64,000 nt of DNA from UBA961 sp049317525 (GTDB lineage Bacteria > Bacteroidota > Ignavibacteria > Kapaibacteriales > UBA961): the NCBI GenBank assembly GCA_049317525.1, contig JBMOIC010000001.1:121506-185505 (forward strand), read 5' to 3'. Numbering within the stretch: the stretch's first letter is position 1; each line of letters begins with the position of its first letter. Below are positions 1-8,700 of the stretch, one piece after another. The notes below the pieces were generated by a model that saw only the letters and a program-made list of their open reading frames with translations, was not told where the DNA came from and searched no databases. A program made the position numbers and the translations under genes.

Positions 1-1162
1 TATATGCATCTTCTGTTAATCCACCAGCCCTTGCAATTAAATCTTGAATGGTATTTGAGTCTGGATTGATTGCATATTTTCCTGGTTTTTGAACTTCACC
101 TGTTATAGAAACAGTATACATTTTCCGCCATTTTATTTTTTCTCGTACATATATTCTATCACCTGGCTCTAATTGAATGTCATTAGGATATTCTGTATGA
201 TGTAGTAAAGATGTAAAGGATGGCCAAGCACTGCAATCCACAAAGAATGTTGAAGTAGAAAAGCCATTTTGGTCAAATCGTGCTATTTCTATTGAATCAA
301 TTCTAGCTGTACGTAAAAATCCTTGTGCAGTACTAATTGCAGTAGAAAGTTTATCTCCTTTTTTATACTCATATTCACCCTCGGATCCAATCTCACCATT
401 TACTTGAAATACTTCAGTGCGTGATAAAGTGGGTACATAAATAATATCTCCACCTTCTAAAAATGGATTTGAACTTTTATCACCCATTGCATAAAATTTT
501 TGTAAATCTACATCAAGAAGTGATTGTGGCTTTTCATCTTTTCCATATCTCATAATATTAATAGATCTTGTTGAAGCAGAGTATAATAATCCACCAGATC
601 TATCAATGATTTCAGACACTCTATCTGAGGGAGTTGCAGAGATTATTCCTGGCTTTTTTACCGCACCACGAATGATAACTTTGAATGTTCTCATTTTACG
701 AAGAACTAGTGAAACTGAAGGAGTTTTAAGTAGAGAGAATACTTTTTCCCGCACTATTTCTTCTGCTTTTGATAATGTTAATCCACCGATTTGAACAGCA
801 CCAATGGCTGGAATTACAATCCGACCATCTGGAGATACTATAGCTTCAATATGATTGGGTTCATCTTTAATGCCAATTGGTGCAATAAATACAGTCATAA
901 TATCATTTGGTCCAACAATATATGTATCCGGATTTATTGCTGTTTCTACGATACCCAATGTTTCTTTTGCTAAAGTTTCAGCTTTTAATACTCCAACGGT
1001 ATCATATTCTCCTGGTTTCATTGCACCAGGTTTTGGGAGTTTAATTGCTCCGGTTATTTGCGAATATAGATCTACACTTAATAGTATGTGAAAGCACATC
1101 ACAATAGTATAAAGAACAATTATTCTTTTACAATTCATAATATTAGCAGAGTGAATTTTCAT
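1..1162 (-). CDS. Polysaccharide export protein with SLBB domains (3' end beyond window)
   Basis: Outer-membrane-type polysaccharide export protein of the Wza family; the reading frame stays open to base 1, so the C-terminus is missing. The visible ~387 residues show a signal peptide ending near LYSQ (about residue 35), a Poly_export domain (about 80-160, including YIVGPNDIMTVFI and VSPDGRIVIPAIG) and three SLBB units starting near residues 161, 250 and 350, each with the G-V/E-x-x-PG core. The chosen start overlaps the stop of the upstream lipoprotein gene as TAATG, which suggests translational coupling; an in-frame ATG at 1138 is an alternative. It is the last visible gene of a minus-strand envelope operon. 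A role in exporting capsule or exopolysaccharide is inferred from the family. Confidence 0.85.
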   Translation of the reverse strand, partial: MKIHSANIMNCKRIIVLYTIVMCFHILLSVDLYSQITGAIKLPKPGAMKPGEYDTVGVLKAETLAKETLGIVETAINPDTYIVGPNDIMTVFIAPIGIKDEPNHIEAIVSPDGRIVIPAIGAVQIGGLTLSKAEEIVREKVFSLLKTPSVSLVLRKMRTFKVIIRGAVKKPGIISATPSDRVSEIIDRSGGLLYSASTRSINIMRYGKDEKPQSLLDVDLQKFYAMGDKSSNPFLEGGDIIYVPTLSRTEVFQVNGEIGSEGEYEYKKGDKLSTAISTAQGFLRTARIDSIEIARFDQNGFSTSTFFVDCSAWPSFTSLLHHTEYPNDIQLEPGDRIYVREKIKWRKMYTVSITGEVQKPGKYAINPDSNTIQDLIARAGGLTEDAY

Positions 1163-1791
1163 TAATAGATACTTGGCCTTGCTAAACGTAATGGAATGAT
1201 TTCAATTCCAGAAACGCTCACTCTAGAATCATTAATTGATTCAGTTAGTATATGTTCAGTTCCAGATTGAGATGTGGCAAATATAAATGGTTTTGCGCAT
1301 CCTATTCCAATTCTCATGATTTTTCCATCAGAATCAATAGTAATTAATTCTTCCATTCCTGGTATAGCCATAATAGTATCGGTTTTGGCAATCAATCGTT
1401 CTCCATCTTTAATTTCTATACCTTTATCTGTAAAGTCAAGAAGTATTCCTTGTTTTTGTGCTGCTTCTTCTATCGTTGTTCTTGTTCTAATTCTTAATCC
1501 TGTACCGGACAAAAGCTTAATATTCATCATTACTCTATAATCAGTAATACGTTGGGCCATAAATCCTGCTGACGAAGCATGTTCTAAAACATACCCGTTT
1601 TCTGATGTTAGATTAACTGATTGCAATGAGGATAATTTTACGCCATTACATCGTAACCAAAACGAGCTTCTCCATTGGAACTCATCTGGATTAGGAGGCA
1701 GGAATAAATCTATAAGCGAGGAGCAACCAGATAATAAAATCATCATTATTATGCTAAAAGTGCGAATAATAGTAAATAGATATCGTATCAT
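1162..1791 (-). CDS. Putative lipoprotein of unknown function
   Basis: A 209-residue protein with a lipoprotein signal: a hydrophobic stretch followed by lipobox LSGC with Cys23. The rest is a soluble mixed-composition domain in which I recognise no family. It lies between a predicted beta-barrel lipoprotein (3 bp upstream) and the SLBB export protein, whose start overlaps its stop codon. The tight packing suggests it serves the same envelope or export function, but that is inference from context. Confidence 0.7.
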   Translation of the reverse strand: MIRYLFTIIRTFSIIMMILLSGCSSLIDLFLPPNPDEFQWRSSFWLRCNGVKLSSLQSVNLTSENGYVLEHASSAGFMAQRITDYRVMMNIKLLSGTGLRIRTRTTIEEAAQKQGILLDFTDKGIEIKDGERLIAKTDTIMAIPGMEELITIDSDGKIMRIGIGCAKPFIFATSQSGTEHILTESINDSRVSVSGIEIIPLRLARPSIY

Positions 1792-1794
1792 AAA

Positions 1795-3183
1795 TTATTT
1801 ACTCTTTCTATAACGCAATTCACTGCTTTGGAAAAGTCTATCATATAAACCAATACCTATACCTATATAAAAGATATCAAAATTGGTGAGATTTTTAAAA
1901 TCTCGATTCAATGTAGCAATTGGAGATCCTGTGGAATATCCTGCTTGTAACTGTAGATTTATCTGATTGCTAATTCTTAGAGCCAATCTTGTACCTATGT
2001 GAACCATCGAGCTTGGATAATAATTATATTCGGCAAAAGGTTCTAATGAAAGTTCTTGTCCCATTAATGTATGCACATATCCTAATCGTAAAGGCAAAAT
2101 GCCAATCCCACCTTCAGTTTGGCCAAGCAGCATAAAATTAATTAAAGAAGTTCCTGCATAAAATCGATTATTTCCTAATGGAATTGCTATACTAGCAGGG
2201 GCAATTCTTCCTATAATTCCTTTGAATGGAGAATTTGTTTTAGGATCAAAAAATGGATATTCAGCATTAGTAGCAACTCCAATAATACTTGCTAATCCAA
2301 CACTCCACGAGGAATGTTCATGATATTTCCATTCTTTTTCAGTTTCTGGGACTCGATTTAAGAAGTCCAAAACAGAAGTTCCTATACCAAAGTATGGACA
2401 TGCATTTTTAGAACCCAAACCTGCTATAATTCCTAGATAAGATCGGAAATTCAAACCACCAAGTGAACCAATATCGGCAGATACACCAGCATTAATATAT
2501 TGATCTGGAATTAAAGAAATACCGAAGCTTGGTGTAATGGTTATGTATGGGATTTTTTCTCTGATAAAATATCTTTTTCTTAAATAGATTGGCGACACAC
2601 CTGTAAATGTATTATTAGCATCCATATCTCCTGAAAAGGATTCATAAATTGATGTGCCTAATGTCCAATCTGCTGCATCATCAAACCATCGAAGTCTTTT
2701 TTCCATAATACCAATTCTATAAAAAGCCCCTGGGAATAGACCTTTTTTCGGCATATTTTTTTGTTTTTTATAGTCTTCATCAAAATATCCAAAGATGCCT
2801 AAAAATCCGCCGCTGATTCCATTGTCTTGTTTACCACTAAATAAAAGGCCAACACTTTCAAATAATGCAAGCCGAATAAAATTTGGATATTCTCTCACTG
2901 TTGTACTATCAATCTGGCTGATATCTCTTCTCATTTCTACAATTCTAGAAGTAGGATATACTATTCCATTGTCTCTTTGTCCAGGAGCATTCCTAACTGC
3001 ATCGATAATTGCAGTATCCCTTTTGGTTATGGTATAAATATCTTTTTCTGTTCTTGTTATCATTTGCTCTAAGCTAGCCATATTGGTTAAACTTGAACAA
3101 CCTCCAAGACCAAACAGGAAGGTAATAGATAAACATATCCAAAAAGATGTAGACTGAAATAATGCTTTATATATATGTTTCAT
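1795..3183 (-). CDS. Putative outer-membrane beta-barrel lipoprotein
   Basis: A 462-residue exported protein. The signal peptide ends in lipobox LGGC (Cys29). Residues from about 90 to the end are rich in alternating hydrophobic/polar strands with Gly and aromatic residues (for example LGYVHTLMGQELSLEPFAEY and INLQLQAGYSTGSP), as expected of a transmembrane beta-barrel. There is no specific family match. The gene is 10 bp downstream of the FAH-family gene and 3 bp upstream of a second lipoprotein, and so belongs to the operon that ends in the polysaccharide export protein. A lipid anchor combined with a barrel is unusual and could instead mean a periplasm-facing accessory protein. Confidence 0.65.
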   Translation of the reverse strand: MKHIYKALFQSTSFWICLSITFLFGLGGCSSLTNMASLEQMITRTEKDIYTITKRDTAIIDAVRNAPGQRDNGIVYPTSRIVEMRRDISQIDSTTVREYPNFIRLALFESVGLLFSGKQDNGISGGFLGIFGYFDEDYKKQKNMPKKGLFPGAFYRIGIMEKRLRWFDDAADWTLGTSIYESFSGDMDANNTFTGVSPIYLRKRYFIREKIPYITITPSFGISLIPDQYINAGVSADIGSLGGLNFRSYLGIIAGLGSKNACPYFGIGTSVLDFLNRVPETEKEWKYHEHSSWSVGLASIIGVATNAEYPFFDPKTNSPFKGIIGRIAPASIAIPLGNNRFYAGTSLINFMLLGQTEGGIGILPLRLGYVHTLMGQELSLEPFAEYNYYPSSMVHIGTRLALRISNQINLQLQAGYSTGSPIATLNRDFKNLTNFDIFYIGIGIGLYDRLFQSSELRYRKSK

Positions 3184-3193
3184 AATATTCTTC

Positions 3194-3865
3194 TTACAAT
3201 ACAGAACAATTCATCGTGATATAACTATCTAAACTGGCTTGAATATTATCTCCAGACAATAAAGGACCAACTCCCTGAGGTGTACCAGTAAAGATACAAT
3301 CTCCTTTACGCAAACTAAAAATTGAAGAAATATACTGCAATAATGAAGGAATAGATCTTTCCATTAAGTGTGTATTTCCTACTTGTTTCACTATTCCATT
3401 GATAGATAGAGAAAATGTTAGTTGCGGATACATAGTAGAAAAATCTGAAATTGGGACAATTTTAGAAATTGGAGCCGAGCCCTTAAAACTTTTGCTCGTA
3501 CTCCAGGGCTCTCCTTTTTGCTTTGCTATAGATTGAATATCTCTTAATGTTAAATCAAGTCCAATTCCATAACCACATATATAATTACCAATGTCGTCGG
3601 CGGCATCATGTGGTATATCCTCACCAATAACTACAACTATTTCTGCTTCATGATGCATTTCTTGAGAATATTCTGGCCTATCAATGATTGCATTCTCTCC
3701 GAAAACATATGCTGCTGGTGGTTTAATAAATACCAATGGTTTTTCTGGTACTTCTGCACCCATTTCAAGCGCATGTGCAGAGTAGTTTCTACCTATGCAA
3801 TAGATAGTTCCTACCTGTAAATGCATTCCATTTGTAAAAATAAAATGTCTGTCAGTATTATTCAT
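3194..3865 (-). CDS. Fumarylacetoacetate hydrolase (FAH) family protein
   Basis: A 223-residue single-domain FAH protein, the size of FAHD1/YcgM-type enzymes (acylpyruvase, oxaloacetate decarboxylase or 2-hydroxyhepta-2,4-diene-1,7-dioate isomerase). Visible family motifs are YCIGRNYSAHALEMG near the N-terminus, the metal-binding stretch HHEAEIVVVIGEDI, GYGIGLDLTLRDIQ, the KSFKGSAP segment and the terminal FTGTPQGVGPL. The substrate cannot be told from sequence. I prefer the ATG at 3865, which overlaps the PBP stop by 8 bases; an upstream ATG at 3880 adds MKSPF and increases the overlap. It is translated with the PBP gene but has no obvious link to the wall, so it may simply be a passenger in the operon. 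Confidence 0.9.
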   Translation of the reverse strand: MNNTDRHFIFTNGMHLQVGTIYCIGRNYSAHALEMGAEVPEKPLVFIKPPAAYVFGENAIIDRPEYSQEMHHEAEIVVVIGEDIPHDAADDIGNYICGYGIGLDLTLRDIQSIAKQKGEPWSTSKSFKGSAPISKIVPISDFSTMYPQLTFSLSINGIVKQVGNTHLMERSIPSLLQYISSIFSLRKGDCIFTGTPQGVGPLLSGDNIQASLDSYITMNCSVL

Positions 3866-6008
3866 GAATGGGCTCTTCATTATTTTTGGGAGGTTCTGGA
3901 ATTCGATTTTCTATTGGTAATTGTCCAGGAGCTAATACATCTAATGAATCTTGTTCTGAGGGTTCAAAGCCAAAAGATGTTTGCCTATAACCTATGGATG
4001 GATCTCTATAAATTTTGCCCATCATTCTGCCCCAAATTGGTGCAGCTGCTTTACCACCTTGGGCATACCAACCAGTAAATTTAATTCTTCGATCATCAAA
4101 TCCAACCCACACTCCGGCTGCTAATTGTGGGGTTAAACCAATAAACCAAGCATCAGCATAATCATTTGTGGTTCCAGTTTTACCGGCTGCTTCAAATGGA
4201 TAGAACTCTTTTACAGAAGCAGCGGTTCCACCTTGAACAACTCCTCTCATCATTTTTACCATTGCTTTTGCAATCGATGGTTGAAGGGCATCTGTTAACT
4301 GTAATTGCTTTTTTCTTTCATATAATATATTGCCTCTTCTGTCTTCAATTTTGGTAATAATGATAGGATCGATACTAATTCCTTGATTTAAAAAAGTACC
4401 AAATGCAGAAGTAATTTCTAAAGGTGTTATTTCTTCAGCTCCTAGAGCTAATGTAGGATAAGGATCTAATGTAGATTTTATACCCATCCTATGAGCTAGT
4501 GCAATAACTTCAGAAGGGCTAGTATATTCTGTAATTAACCGTGCTGCTACAGTATTAATAGAATATTTTAATCCTGTAGATAAAGGCACAGGTCCACTTC
4601 CAGAGCCACTTGGACTCCAAATTCTTCCACTTGGCAAAGTATAACTAAAAGGACCACTTTCAATCATTGTTTCTGGAGTCGCACCATTTATCATTGCACT
4701 TGCATATACAAATGGTTTAAAAGATGAACCTGGTTGTCTTTTAATTTGAACTGCATGATTCAGCGCATATCGAGCTTCTTCTGTATATGTTCCAGTTTCT
4801 GTAGTTCCACCAATCATAGCTAATATATAGCCTGTCAATGGATCAATAATATTTATCCCTGTCTGAATTGTGGTAGCTTTTCTCTTAACTGAATCAATGA
4901 ACTTTGGATTATTCTTTGCCAATTGAATCATTTGCGCTCTTTTTTGGGGATCTTTATTCTGAATATACTCTGGTTTTTCTTTCACAGCTTGAGTAATTAG
5001 AAGTGAAAGTAAATTTGATTTATCGCGCCAGCTCCAATTTTGTCTGAAAACTGCTTGAAATTTCTTCATATGTTCTGCTACTGCACTATTAGTATGCCTT
5101 TGCATCGTTGCATTCAGAGTTGTATGAATTATCAACCCATCCCTGTATAAATTATATCCTTTTAAATTATAAGTATCATCGTTTTCTAAAGTTTGACGTA
5201 CTAATTCAACAAAATGGGGTGCAATACCTGCATCTTTATTACCAAAACTTGTCTTATTTAAATATACAGGTTGCATAAGTGCTTGATAATATTGATTTTC
5301 TTCAACAAATCCATTATCAGCCATCATTGAAAGCACTAAATTTCTTCGATTAATTGCAGCTTCATAATTAGAAATAGAACTATAATTTTCTGGTGCTTTT
5401 AATAATGCTATCAAAAATGCACATTCAGAAATATTTAATTCATAGGGTAATTTATTGAAATATGCATTTGCAGCTACTTGTATACCATATGCCCCTCTTC
5501 CAAAGTAAACGGTATTACAATAGAGTTCAATAATCTCTTTTTTAGTATATGTTTGTTCTAATTTTACGGCGGTAATCGCTTCTTTTATTTTTCTTACAAT
5601 TGAAACTTCCCTATTTAAAAAGAGATTTCTAGCTAATTGCTGAGTAATTGTTGAAGCACCTTCCCTTGCCCTTAAAGCCAAAATATTTTTTATAAATGCT
5701 TTTACAATTCGCATTGAGTGTATTCCCCAATGATTGAAATACTCTCGATCTTCGGTTGATATTAAAGCATTTATAATATTTTTAGGAATACTATCATAAG
5801 GAATATAGGTTCGGCGTTTTATATAAAACATATCAAGAACTTCACCATCATTGCTTAATACCCTTGTAGCAAGTTCTTGGGGAGGATTTTCTAATTGTTC
5901 AAATGAAGGTAATTCATCTATAATCGCAATATGTACATAAGAGTATATGCCTAATATTGAAAGAATAATGAAAACGATTCCATATAATAAGAATTTTTTT
6001 ACCGTCAT
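3858..6008 (-). CDS. Class A penicillin-binding protein (transglycosylase/transpeptidase)
   Basis: Bifunctional peptidoglycan synthase of 716 residues, the usual length for PBP1A-type enzymes. There is an N-terminal membrane anchor (about 5-28). The GT51 transglycosylase domain follows, with catalytic Glu86 in STEDREYF, the EGASTITQQLARN motif at 117-128 and a second motif near 159-175. The transpeptidase domain carries SSFK (Ser428, Lys431), SIN (483-485) and KTG (610-612), so both activities look intact. It polymerises and crosslinks glycan strands in the periplasm. It is the first gene of a minus-strand run that continues with FAH, two lipoproteins and the SLBB export protein. The 207-bp region upstream is shared with the divergent FkbM gene. 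Confidence 0.96.
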   Translation of the reverse strand: MTVKKFLLYGIVFIILSILGIYSYVHIAIIDELPSFEQLENPPQELATRVLSNDGEVLDMFYIKRRTYIPYDSIPKNIINALISTEDREYFNHWGIHSMRIVKAFIKNILALRAREGASTITQQLARNLFLNREVSIVRKIKEAITAVKLEQTYTKKEIIELYCNTVYFGRGAYGIQVAANAYFNKLPYELNISECAFLIALLKAPENYSSISNYEAAINRRNLVLSMMADNGFVEENQYYQALMQPVYLNKTSFGNKDAGIAPHFVELVRQTLENDDTYNLKGYNLYRDGLIIHTTLNATMQRHTNSAVAEHMKKFQAVFRQNWSWRDKSNLLSLLITQAVKEKPEYIQNKDPQKRAQMIQLAKNNPKFIDSVKRKATTIQTGINIIDPLTGYILAMIGGTTETGTYTEEARYALNHAVQIKRQPGSSFKPFVYASAMINGATPETMIESGPFSYTLPSGRIWSPSGSGSGPVPLSTGLKYSINTVAARLITEYTSPSEVIALAHRMGIKSTLDPYPTLALGAEEITPLEITSAFGTFLNQGISIDPIIITKIEDRRGNILYERKKQLQLTDALQPSIAKAMVKMMRGVVQGGTAASVKEFYPFEAAGKTGTTNDYADAWFIGLTPQLAAGVWVGFDDRRIKFTGWYAQGGKAAAPIWGRMMGKIYRDPSIGYRQTSFGFEPSEQDSLDVLAPGQLPIENRIPEPPKNNEEPIHE

Positions 6009-6156
6009 TGTAGGTATTCCAATCTTTGAAATAACATGATAATAATAGCAAAATACAAAATAATCAAGTGTTTTTTCGAATATCTAGTTCTTTGATTAAT
6101 TTGCTATTTGTGCGGCCCTCTTATTCACTTTTTAATCATGTGTTTTGTTTGATGAT

Positions 6157-6187
6157 TTGGCATTGTACTATTACAAGCGTAATTTTA
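6157..6187 (+). promoter_or_regulatory. Probable promoter of the FkbM methyltransferase gene
   Basis: TTG at 6157-6159, a 20-base spacer and TAATTTTA at 6180-6187 match the Bacteroidota pattern TTG-N19/20-TAnnTTTG except in the last base. The inferred transcription start, about 6 bases downstream, leaves a leader of roughly 23 bases before the ATG at 6216. It lies in the divergent intergenic region with the PBP gene; no equally good match was found for the PBP direction. Confidence 0.4.
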
Positions 6188-6215
6188 AATCAGTTATTAT
6201 TTTCTATGATGGATT

Positions 6216-6905
6216 ATGTCTATTCCTTGTATCCGCGGACATCATTTTGACTCTTCATTATTACACTCTGATTCTCTGATTATTGATTTAGGTGGACATA
6301 AAGGCGAGTTTAGTTCAGAAGTACATGAAAAGTTTGATTGCACCGCTTATATTATCGAAGCAATGCCTGATTTATATGCTTCAATTATTCAAAAGCACAA
6401 ATTACATACATTTCATTATGCTATCAGTGATTCTATTGGTAATATTCAATTCCATGTTTCAGAGAATCCTGAGTCTAATTCCATATTTTCTCAATCCACT
6501 ACGAATGCTGGAACAATTCTCGTTCCATCTATTACTTTAGAAGCATTCATGAATCAACAAGGTATTGAATCTGTTGACTTATTAAAAATGGATATTGAAG
6601 GGGCAGAAATCGCTGTCTTTGATTCATTAAGTGATACCATGTTAAGTAAATTCAAACAAATCACTGTCGAATTCCATGATTTTATTCCTGAATTAGCCAT
6701 TGAAGATGATGTTTTGCGTATTATTAACAGATTAACTTCGCTTCATTTTCATTGTATCGTTTTTTCTCGTCATACACATTTTGATGTACTTTTTATTAAT
6801 GCACTTCACACTAATGTTCTTAGAATATTGTACATACGATGTATTAAATATATTCATGGAATTCAAAGAATCATAAAAAGACTTTTTGGTATTCATTCTC
6901 ATTAA
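6216..6905 (+). CDS. FkbM family SAM-dependent methyltransferase
   Basis: A 229-residue class I methyltransferase. The SAM-binding motif I is IIDLGGHKGEFSSEV (about 22-36). Motif II is CTAYIIEAMPDLYASI, with the acidic residue that holds the SAM ribose. The family hallmark SVDLLKMDIEGAEIAVFDSL follows at about 118-138. FkbM proteins O-methylate sugars, glycans or small molecules, and the target here is unknown. The C-terminal ~35 residues are basic and hydrophobic. The gene is monocistronic: it converges with the beta-helix gene 3 bp downstream and has its own predicted promoter. Confidence 0.9.
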   Translation: MSIPCIRGHHFDSSLLHSDSLIIDLGGHKGEFSSEVHEKFDCTAYIIEAMPDLYASIIQKHKLHTFHYAISDSIGNIQFHVSENPESNSIFSQSTTNAGTILVPSITLEAFMNQQGIESVDLLKMDIEGAEIAVFDSLSDTMLSKFKQITVEFHDFIPELAIEDDVLRIINRLTSLHFHCIVFSRHTHFDVLFINALHTNVLRILYIRCIKYIHGIQRIIKRLFGIHSH

Positions 6906-6908
6906 TAC

Positions 6909-8633
6909 TTATTGGTGCTCTATGATAAAATACGGCCCAATACTTGGTAATAATATCTCTGTTTGCATGTCATTTACTTTTTCATAAAATGTTCTTCCAT
7001 CTATTGAAATAATCGAAAATTTTCTATCGCCTGGCTTTGGATCTACTATATATCGGTAATGAGGAAAAATACCAAATGTCCCTCTGGTTTTCGATATGTG
7101 ATCTTGATAGATTCCTGATACATGTAAAGAAGAAAATGCACCTGCTAAAGTTGAATCTACTGCCCTTTTCATGCCAAAATAGTCTGTAGTAATACCATCG
7201 AGAGATTGTACCCTTTTCATTAAATCTGGCTCAGGAATAATATTATCTATCATTATTGAATCTGGAAGAATACCTGTATCATCAATATCATGATTACCAA
7301 TAGATGGTTTTATTCGATTCCAACGATTTTGAGCAAAAGTGATATACTGCAAAGGTTCTGCACTTGAACGAACCCACAATGTATGTGGAAATTCTAAGGG
7401 ATTGGCGCTCAATATATTGCCATAAATCAGGATGTTCTGTAACATTCTATTTACAGGATAAGGAGAACTAAAAACTGTGGAAATAAAGGAAGCATTTTGA
7501 TTATTAGCTCCAGTTTTTAAGCCAAATGCAGAATTAAATGCTAATCGTATATTCCTGAATGTAGCAGTTTGAATAAATGACAGTGTACCTTCCCAAATAT
7601 CTAATATTCCACTACAATTCATAAAAACATTAGAATATATATCTATATTTTCTGTGTATAATTCTTGTTGGAATGGATCCCATGCTTCTACACTTACTAA
7701 AACACCAATCATACCTCTTTTGCCATTGCTGTAAATAGTAGAGTCAGCTGTAGAAACAATGAGATTACTGTGAATAGATACATTTCTTGCTATATCACAA
7801 TACACTGCAGGACCCCAATTATCAAAAATTGTAGTATTGTGAATTTCAATTTCTGAACTACTATTAATACAAATTGCCTCACCCCAATTTCTATGTAAAA
7901 AACAACTATCAATTAATACAGTTGATGCTCCATATAATTTTATTGCACTTCCCCATTGTTTTGCTAAACCAAATTCATTTTTACGATTTGTTTCTGTAAT
8001 TCTGCAATGGGAAATATGGACGGTGTCTTTTTTATTAGAATTAATATCACCAATCATTATACCATGATCATAAGTAGAATCGATACTAATATTTTCTATG
8101 TTAACATGTGTGCTTCTTGCAAAGGATTGTCCTATTACTAATCCATAAGAAGGGGAATTTTTTATTATCAATCCTTGAACAGTAATATGAGAACCACACA
8201 ATCTTATCAAACCAAAGCCTCCCGATTTTTTAATTGCGCTTCCATCAATAATAGGATTACCCTCACCAATAATTGAAATATCGAGCAATCTATTTTGAGA
8301 TCCATCTGGAGAGAATCTTGCTTGATTTTGTTCTATGATATCAGAAAGAATATATCTGCCAGGTAAAACCATAATTGCACAAGGCACCCTATTCAGTGAG
8401 CCTGAGGTAATGCTTTGTAATTGAGAAAAAGCTGCTTGGAAAGTTTGTAAAGGGAAGTCCTTAGATCCATTAGCCTTATCATTTCCATAAGGACTTACAT
8501 ATACTTTAACAGTTGGTTCTATGAAAACAGGTAATGGAATATCTTGTATTTTCTGAGCTATGCTTATACATGATATGCCAATACAGTGTATTAGCAAACC
8601 AATACATAAGATTATGTGTTTTCTGGCATACAT
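6909..8633 (-). CDS. Secreted right-handed beta-helix protein
   Basis: A 574-residue exported protein. The signal peptide (cleavage near SIAQ, about residue 27) is followed by VYVSPYGNDKANGSKDFPLQ, the usual N-terminal cap of parallel beta-helix (pectate lyase-like or DUF1565) proteins. Irregular repeats of ~22 residues rich in N, S, I and V follow to about 480, for example segments with VTVQGLIIKNSPSYGLVIG. The last ~40 residues (SIISIDGRTFYEKVN ... YFIIEHQ) resemble a short T9SS type A sorting domain. Catalytic lyase residues could not be assigned, so polysaccharide binding or cleavage is an inference from the fold. Confidence 0.8.
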   Translation of the reverse strand: MYARKHIILCIGLLIHCIGISCISIAQKIQDIPLPVFIEPTVKVYVSPYGNDKANGSKDFPLQTFQAAFSQLQSITSGSLNRVPCAIMVLPGRYILSDIIEQNQARFSPDGSQNRLLDISIIGEGNPIIDGSAIKKSGGFGLIRLCGSHITVQGLIIKNSPSYGLVIGQSFARSTHVNIENISIDSTYDHGIMIGDINSNKKDTVHISHCRITETNRKNEFGLAKQWGSAIKLYGASTVLIDSCFLHRNWGEAICINSSSEIEIHNTTIFDNWGPAVYCDIARNVSIHSNLIVSTADSTIYSNGKRGMIGVLVSVEAWDPFQQELYTENIDIYSNVFMNCSGILDIWEGTLSFIQTATFRNIRLAFNSAFGLKTGANNQNASFISTVFSSPYPVNRMLQNILIYGNILSANPLEFPHTLWVRSSAEPLQYITFAQNRWNRIKPSIGNHDIDDTGILPDSIMIDNIIPEPDLMKRVQSLDGITTDYFGMKRAVDSTLAGAFSSLHVSGIYQDHISKTRGTFGIFPHYRYIVDPKPGDRKFSIISIDGRTFYEKVNDMQTEILLPSIGPYFIIEHQ

Positions 8634-8700
8634 TATATACCTTTAAGTAAGGGTATCGTATGATAAAAGCGTTTGTACACTCACAAAATCAGACAACTCA

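Noticed and set aside
606..1091. Overlapping plus-strand open frames of 60-78 codons
   Set aside because: They lie opposite the SLBB export gene, whose minus-strand translation shows clear family motifs; they have no motif of their own.
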